This document shows positions 9,685-17,974 of a stretch of DNA of 64,000 nucleotides, piece by piece. The position numbers and the translations under genes are program-made. Source of the DNA: TA-21 sp035620895. GTDB lineage: Archaea > Thermoproteota > Nitrososphaeria > Nitrososphaerales > Nitrososphaeraceae. A model generated the notes under the pieces. It was not told where the DNA came from. It saw only the letters and a list, made by a program, of their open reading frames with translations, and did not search any database. Where the stretch lies: the NCBI GenBank assembly GCA_035620895.1, contig DASPFY010000001.1, positions 1-64,000 of the forward strand, in the 5' to 3' direction. Positions within the stretch are counted from its first letter, which is position 1, and every line of letters begins with the position of its first letter.

Positions 9685-11319
9685 CTAAAAAATCTCCTCT
9701 CTCAGACCCAATTTACCAGCACCGAAAAGTCTCTCGTCGATTTGCTTTAATGGAGTAGCTATGATAGGCCTAAATTCCATTTTAGACAGTATATCTCTGT
9801 CAATATCGACACCTGGTGAAACCTCTTCGAGAGTCAGCCCTTTTTCGGTCAACCTAAAAACAGCTCTTTCTGTTACGTATAGACTTTCTTTTCCGTATTT
9901 CATAGCCTGGTCTCCGCTAAAAATAATCTTATAGACATTATCAACGAATTTCGGAGAACCGTCATGGACAATAGATAATCTGTTATTTACAATTTCAATT
10001 ACTTTTGGTCCTGCTGTAAATGTCCCTGCAAAATAGTTTTTTGGAGCTCCACCGGCGATGACCGGAAATCCTCCTGGACCGAAGATTCTATCGGATAATA
10101 TTGAAGGATTAACGTTTCCATATTTATCAACTTGAAGAAAACCCAGGGAGGCGACGTCAATTATCCCTCCTTCAAAATTAGAGAACATATCGGGGATGGT
10201 CGAAAGAGCAAAAGGGCTTATGGCCTGACCAAAATTGGTTCCTGACAATGCGATACCTCCCCAAGGACCAGATTCAATTACTGTTACAATGAAATCCGCT
10301 AAATTCTCCTCTGCAGCAACTGATGATACTAAGGCCGGGATGCCAATTCCCAAGTTTACTAGCACAGGAGAACCTTTAACTTTGAATAACTTTATTAATT
10401 CGATGAGAATTCTCCTGGCTATTATCCTTTCATACTGAGCAATTGGTTTTGTAATGGTTTCTGCGACTAGTTTTTCTGTTATAGGTGGTATCGTTCTGTA
10501 AGAGATACGAGGATCGTATTCTATGGTTCCAGATTGCCAGTGATACTTTTGTGGTGAAATAATAATATAGTCCACGAGAGGACTCGGAATATCCACATCT
10601 CGAGGGTTAATAGTGGACATCTTAGTTAACCATCTTGTTTGAGCGAAAACAGTACCCTGATTTGGTCTGGCCTTTGTTGCTTGAGCTATAGCAAGTACTG
10701 TTCCTCTGATACCTTCATCCTCCATTGACAAGTTACCACTTTCATCGGCTGTCGTTGCCCTAATTAAGGCATAATCAGGTTTAGGGGCTCGATAGAGTAG
10801 GTAATCCTCGTTATCAATGTCTATTATGTTAATTTTGCAGGACATCTTTCTGCTTGCCAATTCATTTAAGGCTCCGCCCTCTTTTGTTGGATCCAAGAAT
10901 GTACCGATGCCTATTTTTGTTATTAATCCTGGTCGCCCTGACGCCACTTCTCTAAACCAGTACGCAGTTATGCCAATCGGCCATCCATAGAACTCAATTC
11001 TGTTATCAATCACAAGCCTTTGAAGCCATGGTGAAAATCCCAGAAAAGGCATCAACATACCCCGTAGAAATTCTTGATTTTCATCTTTGTATATGGTTTC
11101 AGCGATTGAGTCAAGGGCCCTGTTTGGTGTTGCAGGAAGAGCATCTGACACAATAAACATATTCTTTGGATGTCCAAATTCATTGTAGTGTCTATATAGT
11201 TCAAGAATAAGATATTCTGGGGTGGTGGCTAGGTTAAAGCCAGAAATGGCAATCACGCAATTGTCCTTGATTTGTGAAAAGACAGAGACGGACTCAGTAA
11301 CCTTATTCATCATTGACAT
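9685..11319 (-). CDS. Fused acyl-CoA:acetate/3-oxoacid CoA-transferase
   Basis: The 544-residue protein joins the alpha and beta halves of a family I CoA-transferase in one chain, like the YdiF/propionate CoA-transferase group. ATG 11319 (MSMMNKVTES) is preferred because a TATA-like TTAAAATA lies about 25 bases upstream; 16 more residues are possible from 11367. The second half holds NLGIGIPALVSS, then VIESGPWGGIALSG with the likely catalytic Glu, and GFLQVDKYGNVN. It would move CoA between short acyl or keto acids. Its position 170 bases before the carboxylase genes suggests linked propionate or ketoacid metabolism; this is inference. Confidence 0.92.
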   Translation of the reverse strand: MSMMNKVTESVSVFSQIKDNCVIAISGFNLATTPEYLILELYRHYNEFGHPKNMFIVSDALPATPNRALDSIAETIYKDENQEFLRGMLMPFLGFSPWLQRLVIDNRIEFYGWPIGITAYWFREVASGRPGLITKIGIGTFLDPTKEGGALNELASRKMSCKINIIDIDNEDYLLYRAPKPDYALIRATTADESGNLSMEDEGIRGTVLAIAQATKARPNQGTVFAQTRWLTKMSTINPRDVDIPSPLVDYIIISPQKYHWQSGTIEYDPRISYRTIPPITEKLVAETITKPIAQYERIIARRILIELIKLFKVKGSPVLVNLGIGIPALVSSVAAEENLADFIVTVIESGPWGGIALSGTNFGQAISPFALSTIPDMFSNFEGGIIDVASLGFLQVDKYGNVNPSILSDRIFGPGGFPVIAGGAPKNYFAGTFTAGPKVIEIVNNRLSIVHDGSPKFVDNVYKIIFSGDQAMKYGKESLYVTERAVFRLTEKGLTLEEVSPGVDIDRDILSKMEFRPIIATPLKQIDERLFGAGKLGLREEIF

Positions 11320-11446
11320 ATTCGTAATGGTGACCAATATTTTAAGAATCTGCCATAAAAAGGCCAATCCTAATACATAGTATGATTGCCTATTCGCAAC
11401 AATAGAAACTAGATAAATCCTATCTGTTTCGTATTATTCAATTAAT

Positions 11447-11719
11447 ATGGGTGACCCTAAATCAACCAGCGAAAGAGTTCAAGGGAAAGAAAAACTTGAA
11501 GCCAATCCTCTAAAAAAATTGGTTTATTATATTCCCATGAGCGTGGAGGATAAAGTCGTTTTGGAGGACATGATAAACAAATTATCTCAAGAAGCTGATA
11601 CTATGTTGTATATCATAAATGATATTCCTAAACGACACCAAAAGCAAGTATTGCTTGGATATAAAACAATGTTACAAAGTGTTGTCCCAGCCGTAAATCA
11701 CAGACTTAAAAGTTTATAA
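11447..11719 (+). CDS. Small conserved-looking hypothetical protein
   Basis: The 90-residue soluble, mostly helical protein has a charged N-terminus and VYYIPMSVEDKVVLEDMINKL. It has no cysteine pairs, signal or membrane segment. It is divergent from the CoA-transferase gene, so the two share an intergenic promoter region. I do not recognise a family. Confidence 0.55.
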   Translation: MGDPKSTSERVQGKEKLEANPLKKLVYYIPMSVEDKVVLEDMINKLSQEADTMLYIINDIPKRHQKQVLLGYKTMLQSVVPAVNHRLKSL

Positions 11720-11831
11720 GCCATTCTATTATATGCCTTTTTTTCAAACATATTGGCATTTGCTTATGAACCATTTTCATTTTCTGTTACTAGTAATAAT
11801 ATAGGATTTCGACAAGAATTAAATATTCAGA

Positions 11832-12078
11832 TTATAGTTTTGAATTTTGTTTTCTAGAGCGCACTCTTTTAAGATACACATTCCCCCTCGCTGTTGTTAC
11901 CAACAAGTTTAGGGGAACATGTTGCCTCAATAAATCTTTACCAACAAGCTCAGCTGTAAGCCTCCTAACTATAGGATAATCTTTTATTAGGAACAATCTA
12001 TATACATCACCTATGTCAGAATAAGAACATGCGAAATATACACCAGACTGTTTAGAATAGAAATAACAATTTGTGGAT
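11832..12078 (-). pseudogene. Winged-helix remnant related to the N-terminus of the CBS regulator at 16435-17544
   Basis: The frame runs leftward from just after the stop of the 12081 gene to TAA 11832-11834. It contains YPIVRRLTAELVGKDLLRQH and LLVTTARGNVYLKR. This matches the winged-helix start of the protein at 16435-17544 (RRLTAELLSKDLLRYH, LLITSAKGNIYLKK). There is no ATG, and the region before the match does not resemble the family, so this is probably a 5'-damaged copy. Only a late TTG start is available. Confidence 0.6.
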
Positions 12079-12080
12079 AT

Positions 12081-12395
12081 TCAGTCCCAATCATGTTGAG
12101 TTAGATTTATTCGAAGCAAACCTTTTGTTGTTGCTACGACGTTATCGTGATTGATTTTTATTAAGCCTTTTGCTCGTTCATATTCTTTAAGTATCTCAAA
12201 AATGAAGTTCTTATTTTGTGAGAAAATCGGAAGGTTGATTGATTTGAAATCTTGTAGCTTAAACACAGTTGGAAGATCCTTACTGCGTGCTTCTTCATAT
12301 TTATCGCATAATTCTTCCATGAAATTCCATAACAGGAATTTTTTATTTCTAACAGATGTTCCTATGTATAATTCAGTCATGAGTATTACTTGCAT
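12081..12395 (-). CDS. Stand-alone copy of the C-terminal domain of the 316-1047 CBS protein
   Basis: The 104 residues from about position 15 align along their length with residues 155-243 of the CBS protein at 316-1047 (RNKKFLLWNFMEELCDKYEE against RDKKFLVWNFMKELFDKYDQ; both end KGLL...DWD). No CBS domain precedes it. ATG 12395 or 12380 are possible starts. A TGCAATGCA motif lies at 12430-12438. It may be a 5'-truncated relic or a free-standing partner of the full protein. An open, intact frame speaks for a possible function. Confidence 0.6.
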   Translation of the reverse strand: MQVILMTELYIGTSVRNKKFLLWNFMEELCDKYEEARSKDLPTVFKLQDFKSINLPIFSQNKNFIFEILKEYERAKGLIKINHDNVVATTKGLLRINLTQHDWD

Positions 12396-12429
12396 TCAAA
12401 TGTATAAGGATACTAGGTTTGCAATGAAT

Positions 12430-12438
12430 TGCAATGCA
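12430..12438. promoter_or_regulatory. TGCAATGCA motif upstream of the 12081 gene
   Basis: One of at least seven TGCA-N-TGCA sites in intergenic DNA of this window. It lies 35 bases upstream of the 12395 start. See the finding on the shared motif; the function is unproven. Confidence 0.4.
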
Positions 12439-12735
12439 CAGAATTCTTTAGTTGGATCTAGTGCGGATTTCTAAAGCATTAATGGCAGGCTGCGATTTTT
12501 GTATGTGACTGTCAGAAATGAAAGATAACTTTGAGATACATTCCAATTGACACCGGTTATCATATCGCGTCCCCCATTGGAGAATTCTAAACTTGTGTCA
12601 ATCGGACAAATTGGAAATTGATATTATTTGAAATCGTTCTTCCTTTCTATAGCGCATTTGAATGTGTTCTTATATCCTCGAGTTATTCAATACGAAAATT
12701 TATTTTGGATGATTGTTAGTTTAAGTTTCTGGTGC

Positions 12736-13200
12736 TCACTTTACGATCATTACTGGACACTCGGCTAGTTCTGAAACATTTCTCGCAACACTACCTAAAA
12801 TTCTCAGTTTAGTTGATTCTCTGTCTGCGCTAGACAAACCTCTGCTGCCTATAATAATGAAATCTACTTTCTCACCCTTTGCAACATTGACTATTCCTTC
12901 AGGTGTGGATCCAATTCCTAATGTAAATCGAATATTCACACCTTCTTTGTTGGCTGCTTCAATTCTGCTTTTCAACATAGATTCGCTACCTGCCTTCAAA
13001 TATTTCAAAATTTGTGTCTTAGCCTTATCTAGTGCAGCTTTTTCATTTATGTATTTCAGAATCGAATCAGATTGTAACAGCCTAAGGTCTATTATGTGAA
13101 GTAACAAAATTTCGTAATTCAATTTCTTTGCAAACAAGATTGCTTTTCTTAATGCCTTATCAGATACTGATGATCCATCATGAGGAACTAGAATTTTCAA
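12736..13200 (-). CDS. UspA-family protein with an enlarged nucleotide loop
   Basis: The 154-residue Usp starts MKILVPHDGSSVSDKALRK and ends CPVMIVK. The ATP loop reads GSRG, then about fourteen residues, then GSVA, whereas nine or ten residues are usual. An insertion of about five residues (SADRE) therefore lengthens the loop. It is divergent from the CBS gene at 13326, an arrangement echoed by the Usp-CBS pair at 23.2-24.3 kb. Confidence 0.93.
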   Translation of the reverse strand: MKILVPHDGSSVSDKALRKAILFAKKLNYEILLLHIIDLRLLQSDSILKYINEKAALDKAKTQILKYLKAGSESMLKSRIEAANKEGVNIRFTLGIGSTPEGIVNVAKGEKVDFIIIGSRGLSSADRESTKLRILGSVARNVSELAECPVMIVK

Positions 13201-13325
13201 TAGCTTTCAACAACGCCGGGACCAAATAATCTTATCTAAAGCCTAGAGGAATTCTTAACAAACTCGTGCTCTGTGTTACACTGAATCCATCAGAAATAAA
13301 TACAGTAACTCCTATCAATTCTTAA

Positions 13326-13841
13326 ATGAGTTCAGAAACTGTATTGGTTTCAGACCTAATGAATCCAAAAGTGCAAACTGATTTCGAGGATCAAAATATT
13401 ATGAGTGCATGCAATATTATGTCTGCGAACGATATAGGGTGTGTAATAGTTGTTAGTCGCGCCAGAGACCGAGCGCCTGTGGGGATTATTACCGAACGGG
13501 ATATTGTCCGAATTTTAGGTAAACTAAATCCCGATTTATTCCAGACTCCACTTAAAATGCTCATGAGCAATCCTATAATTACGATCGAACAATCTGCTTC
13601 CATTAATGAAGCGGCTAAGATCATGAACAACAAGAAAATCAGGAGATTGGTAGTAGTAGACCAAGATAATAAAATGACTGGGATATTAACGCAGAAAGAC
13701 ATATTCAATGCTATTGACAAGAACCCTAGTTTATTTTCAGAATTATATGGCAATGGTTATTCTGTAGGATTTAAGGAAATATACGAAAAATACAATCGGT
13801 ATAGATTAGAGAACTTGATGCCAGAATTCAGTCAGTATTGA
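13326..13841 (+). CDS. CBS-pair protein
   Basis: The 171-residue protein consists of two CBS repeats, residues about 8-70 (GIITERD) and 78-135 (GILTQKD), and a C-terminal segment of about 35 residues (FKEIYEKYNRYRLENL). It is a close paralogue of the protein at 23752-24258 along its full length, tail included. It is likely an adenosine-nucleotide sensor with no catalytic domain. The downstream zinc ribbon begins 15 bases later and may be co-transcribed. Confidence 0.93.
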   Translation: MSSETVLVSDLMNPKVQTDFEDQNIMSACNIMSANDIGCVIVVSRARDRAPVGIITERDIVRILGKLNPDLFQTPLKMLMSNPIITIEQSASINEAAKIMNNKKIRRLVVVDQDNKMTGILTQKDIFNAIDKNPSLFSELYGNGYSVGFKEIYEKYNRYRLENLMPEFSQY

Positions 13842-13856
13842 TAAAATAGATCATAT

Positions 13857-14012
13857 ATGACAAGAATTAGATCTCCTCATAATTTTCATGAAGTCTCCGT
13901 TCATGATCAAGAAAGCATATGTCCAAACTGTAAGACTGAAACAAGCAAAATTTGTTCGTGGTGTGGAAAATGTTACTCTTGTCATAGTGAACCTACAGAG
14001 AAGGATTATTGA
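13857..14012 (+). CDS. Small zinc-ribbon protein
   Basis: The 51-residue frame starts at ATG 13857, 15 bases after the CBS gene, and ends at TGA 14010-14012. It carries CPNC, CSWC and a further CYSC, leaving C/H ligands for one or two zinc ions (ICPNCKTETSKICSWCGKCY). The tail is SEPTEKDY. It is probably co-transcribed with the CBS gene. Function is unknown. Confidence 0.6.
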   Translation: MTRIRSPHNFHEVSVHDQESICPNCKTETSKICSWCGKCYSCHSEPTEKDY

Positions 14013-14139
14013 TTAAAATAATCTGATAATATTCTTGTCGAATTGAGATCGAAAGAAAGGGATCCACTTAATCACTTTCGATAACTGTAGATGAACATTT
14101 TATACGTAAGTATTATTGTTAAATCGAATATAGATAAAA

Positions 14140-15519
14140 TTGGACAGTTTCTTGCTCCCAGAAAAAGATATTGCATTTTATGCCGACTTTTATGAGCTAA
14201 GCATGGCAGCAGCTTATTTCAAAGCCAATCAGAAGGGGACGATTGGAATATTTGAAATGTTTATCAGAAAACTTCCGAGGAATAGAAGCTACCTTGTTGC
14301 TGCCGGATTAGAACAGGTTATCGATTTTCTTCTGAATTTTCGGTTTAGAGATAATCATATTAAATATCTTAGAAACCATAGGATGTTCAATAACATAAGC
14401 GACGATTTCTTTGAATTTCTGTTAGAACTGAAATTCACTGGAAATCTCTGGGCCATGCCAGAAGGAAGTGTAGTCTTTCCGAATGAACCCCTGTTAAGAA
14501 TAGAAGCGCCGATTATTGAAGCACAATTGGCAGAAACTTACATACTATCAATTGTAAATTTCCAAACTCTCATTGCTTCCAAAGCATCCCGGATTGTTGA
14601 AGCTGCGCATGGACATCCTGTTATAGAATACGGTTCAAGACGTGCTCATGGACCGAATGCTGGAATTCTCGCAGCTAGGGCAAGTATCATAGGAGGATGC
14701 CAAGGAACATCAAATACATTTGCAGCATATAAAATGGGATTGCCTGCGAGTGGCACAATGGCACACTCGTTTGTAATGAATTTTGCAAGTGAAGAAGAGG
14801 CTTTCCAAGCGTTTTCCGATGTATTCCCGCAATCAATATTACTTGTTGATACCTATGATCCGATTAACGCTGTAAAAATTGCGATACAAAAAAGAATTAA
14901 TTTTCAAGGAGTGAGGATAGATAGTGGAGATATACTCAGCATAAGTAAAGAAATAAGAAGAATGCTTGATCATGCGGGACGAAGTTCTGCCAGGATTATG
15001 GCTTCAGGTGATCTTAATGAACATATAATCAGGGATATGGTATCGAAAGATGCACCAATAGACTATTTTGGTGTAGGCACTGAACTTTGTACTTCTAGAG
15101 ATGATCCGGCACTAAATGGGGTTTACAAGCTTGTCGCAATCAAGATTAGATCAAATACCTTCAAAGGAAACAAGTATCAAACAATTTACAAGAGAAAGAA
15201 AAGTCCAGGAAAGCAATATTATCCGGGTCCGAAACAAGTACACAGGATAAGTCGTAATAATAAATTGATAACAGATATCCTAACGCTGGATGATGAGCAA
15301 ATCAGTGCCACCAGTCCTATGTTAAAACAGTACATAAAGGGAGGAGCGCTGACGGAAAGATTACCTTCGATACTTGAAATACGTAACTGGTGTAGGATTC
15401 AAGTAAACATTCTTCCTGAGCGGTACAGAATATTGGATATTGTTCCTGACTCATTTCCTGTAGTTGTTAGTGATAAACTTATGACTCTAAGTAGCGACAG
15501 GTTCTGTCAAAATGAATAA
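14140..15519 (+). CDS. pncB: Nicotinate phosphoribosyltransferase
   Basis: The 459-residue enzyme uses a TTG start at 14140 (MDSFLLPEKDIAFYADFYEL). It makes nicotinate mononucleotide from nicotinate and PRPP (Preiss-Handler NAD salvage). Family segments seen are FYADFYELSMAAAYF at the N-terminus, EYGSRRAHGPNAGILAARAS carrying the conserved substrate-binding region, GTMAHSFVMNF, GVRIDSGDI and YFGVGTELCTS. The nicotinamidase gene follows 26 bases later on the same strand, so the two form an NAD-salvage operon. Confidence 0.95.
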   Translation: MDSFLLPEKDIAFYADFYELSMAAAYFKANQKGTIGIFEMFIRKLPRNRSYLVAAGLEQVIDFLLNFRFRDNHIKYLRNHRMFNNISDDFFEFLLELKFTGNLWAMPEGSVVFPNEPLLRIEAPIIEAQLAETYILSIVNFQTLIASKASRIVEAAHGHPVIEYGSRRAHGPNAGILAARASIIGGCQGTSNTFAAYKMGLPASGTMAHSFVMNFASEEEAFQAFSDVFPQSILLVDTYDPINAVKIAIQKRINFQGVRIDSGDILSISKEIRRMLDHAGRSSARIMASGDLNEHIIRDMVSKDAPIDYFGVGTELCTSRDDPALNGVYKLVAIKIRSNTFKGNKYQTIYKRKKSPGKQYYPGPKQVHRISRNNKLITDILTLDDEQISATSPMLKQYIKGGALTERLPSILEIRNWCRIQVNILPERYRILDIVPDSFPVVVSDKLMTLSSDRFCQNE

Positions 15520-15545
15520 ATTTATGAATCACGATAGAATAACCT

Positions 15546-16148
15546 TTGCAGAATTCCATTAATAAAGACAATCGTAATACACCAAGATATTCAATACTTG
15601 TAATAGATATGTTAAATGACTTTATTTACGGCAGATTAGAATCCCCGAGATCAAGAAAGATAATACCAAAAATTAAGTTTCTGCTTGAGTTTGCAAGGAG
15701 AAAAAAAATTCCTATATTTTACTGTAATGATGAGCATCTGTCGTCAGATCCTGAAATTAAATTATGGGGACTTCATGCTATGAAAGGAACCAAGGGTGCA
15801 AATGTTATCAATGAGATTAAACCTACGAAGAAAGATTATCGGATACCAAAAAGAGGATATAGTGCTTTTGATCAAATGAAGTTAGAAAATGCACTTCATT
15901 CTACATACAACGGGAGAGGAACTACTGCGATAATCATAACAGGTATTCATACCCATTTGTGTGTTAAACACTCCACATACGATGCGTTTAGGAGGGGATA
16001 TGACACAATAATAGCACTAGATGGTGTGAGTGCTTTCACAAAAAAGGACCATGTTTTTGGGCTTAAATATATGAAAGAAAATTACGGCGCAAGAATTAAG
16101 AAGATTTCGCAAATTGTTAGAGACATAAACAAACAGACTAAATTGTGA
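15546..16148 (+). CDS. pncA: Nicotinamidase / isochorismatase-fold hydrolase
   Basis: The 200-residue protein starts at TTG 15546. It deamidates nicotinamide to nicotinate, the substrate of the pncB product encoded just upstream. The cysteine-hydrolase triad is visible: Asp21 (VIDMLNDF), Lys102 (PKRGYSAFD) and Cys139 (GIHTHLCVKHST). The zinc-site region DEH (62-64) is present after YCN. Operon pairing with pncB makes nicotinamidase more likely than another isochorismatase-like activity. Confidence 0.93.
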   Translation: MQNSINKDNRNTPRYSILVIDMLNDFIYGRLESPRSRKIIPKIKFLLEFARRKKIPIFYCNDEHLSSDPEIKLWGLHAMKGTKGANVINEIKPTKKDYRIPKRGYSAFDQMKLENALHSTYNGRGTTAIIITGIHTHLCVKHSTYDAFRRGYDTIIALDGVSAFTKKDHVFGLKYMKENYGARIKKISQIVRDINKQTKL

Positions 16149-16434
16149 TATTTTACTTGTCCGTAATAGACATATAGTAACAATGTACATCTTACTAATT
16201 GTTAATCTTCATATGCGGTCATACAAGACATAGTTAAATGATAGACGCAGTTGACTATTTGCAAGCTCTCGAGCGAGCTGCTGATATCTGCAATATCGCA
16301 CATGCCGTGATTAATTCTGTCTAACTTGTTCTCGACACCAGAGTTTTATAAAAATCTCGAATCTATTGGATGCAAATTATATAATTTCTTTTAATAGTTG
16401 TTTTAATGCAATTCTGAATTGTCAACGAGACAGC
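16149..16434. other. Intergenic region with one very short open frame
   Basis: No firm gene is seen. A 28-codon frame at 16238-16324 (+), reading DYLQALERAADICNIAHAV, has a helical PhoU-like flavour but is too short to call. Confidence 0.3.
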
Positions 16435-17544
16435 TTAATATGAGTTACTGGATTGCCTTTTCAATATGTCCGTTTTACTGATTACCCCTACAAGATATCC
16501 CTTTTTGTTTATGACTGGAAGGCCGCTTATTCCGTTTCTTATCATTATTCTCGCAGCCGCTGCAATGTCTGTATTCACGCTAATCATGACAGGTAAAGAA
16601 GTCATGATATCCTGAGCTAAAACAACTCCTGTCAGTCCAGAGGGGATGAACCTTTGGTGCCTTTTTGCTTGAATCATATCTGTGCGTGTGGTCCAATATC
16701 TTCCTAACGAACCTGTGCCATGAATGAGACTAATAGGTAGAAAATCTCTGGCAGTAACAATACCTATTGGTTTCTTATTTTTTTCCACAACTATCCTGGA
16801 TATCTTGTGTATGGTCATAAGCATTGCAATCATATGTATTGTCTCATCAGGTGCCACGGATTGTACCTTCTTTGACATACACTCATGCACCAAAACACGC
16901 GTAGATTGATGATATGCATAATATTCAATCAGATCAGTTTTTGTGATTATCCCTTTGTCTTTTCCCTCTTTATCGACTACAAACAATGAACTTATGCCGT
17001 GCTTTAACATAAGCATTGAGCAGATATCAATAGTTGAATTCTCATTGACCGTTATTAGATTCTTACGAATGAATTCTTTAAGTGATATCTCGCTTAAACG
17101 CTTCGTAGGAGGATTATCGTACAAGTATCTTGCAATATCCTTTTCAGTAACTATTCCAACTGTCTTTCCATTACGGGATATAGCTATTCTACTTATATTA
17201 TATCTTAACATATGGTTTCTTGCATCTAGTAGCGTTCTGCCAGAATCTAACGTTATTGTCTCCCTAGCAATATCTATTGGTTTTAGCAATATGGGAGGTA
17301 TCTTGGGGGCATTTTTCTTGAGGTATATATTTCCTTTTGCAGATGTGATGAGCAAACCTAAGCTCTGATGATATCTCAACAAATCCTTGCTCAGTAGTTC
17401 TGCTGTGAGCCTTCTAATCTGCGGTCTGGATAAGGAGAAATCGTCCATAATCTGTTTTTTAGTAACACCCTTAGTTGCTATCTCTAATATATCATTTATT
17501 AGTGTATCATATCCTCTTAATTTAACCAACGATTGTTTGTTCAA
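16435..17544 (-). CDS. Winged-helix regulator with four CBS repeats
   Basis: The 369-residue protein starts at TTG 17544. Residues 1-75 form a winged-helix DNA-binding domain (GVTKKQIMDDFSLSRPQIRR, then LLITSAKGNIYLKK). Four CBS repeats follow as two Bateman pairs: about 85-150 (IVTEKD), 155-215 (IITKTD), 220-280 (IVTARD) and 310-365 (VISKTD). This layout suits a transcription regulator whose DNA binding responds to adenosine ligands. A damaged copy of its N-terminal domain lies at 11832-12078. Confidence 0.93.
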   Translation of the reverse strand: MNKQSLVKLRGYDTLINDILEIATKGVTKKQIMDDFSLSRPQIRRLTAELLSKDLLRYHQSLGLLITSAKGNIYLKKNAPKIPPILLKPIDIARETITLDSGRTLLDARNHMLRYNISRIAISRNGKTVGIVTEKDIARYLYDNPPTKRLSEISLKEFIRKNLITVNENSTIDICSMLMLKHGISSLFVVDKEGKDKGIITKTDLIEYYAYHQSTRVLVHECMSKKVQSVAPDETIHMIAMLMTIHKISRIVVEKNKKPIGIVTARDFLPISLIHGTGSLGRYWTTRTDMIQAKRHQRFIPSGLTGVVLAQDIMTSLPVMISVNTDIAAAARIMIRNGISGLPVINKKGYLVGVISKTDILKRQSSNSY

Positions 17545-17974
17545 TAAACTATCCTAAATCATAGAAATTCCGTTCTCTATATTTGTTCTGTTAATTATCA
17601 ATATTTTCCCTAGCCGAATATTCATACTGATATCCGTTCATCGCAGCTCAACTTGATAGTAATAAGTGAAAAATAAAAGAAGACTTCGATTTATGATAAC
17701 ATAGAAATATTGTAAGTAATAATCAAGCTACATAGACCCAATCATCCTTTTTCCGTTTAACCTAGATCATCAAGCTTTCAGTTGTTAGCCTAACTTTATC
17801 CAAATGAACTTTTATGAATCCCTTTAACTGCTTGCAACAATTAGAGTCTCCTATACAAAAGCCTCATACATATTGTGGAAAGGATCTGCGAACATTTGAA
17901 TAGGATTCCACATTAAAAACTATCCTGATAAGAGACCAAGGCGCTCCCATAAGCTGTTATCTTCTACCGGCCAA
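17545..17974. other. 430-base intergenic region
   Basis: No gene, RNA fold or repeat was recognised. It holds the presumed promoter of the 16435-17544 gene and the 3' flank of the CBS/HPF-like gene. Confidence 0.4.

Noticed and set aside
12081..12395. Calling the stand-alone domain a pseudogene outright
   Set aside because: The frame is intact, has a normal ATG and an upstream motif shared with other promoters, so it was kept as a gene with moderate confidence.
16238..16324. Short frame resembling a PhoU helix
   Set aside because: Only 28 codons, too short for a family call, and no adjoining matching sequence.
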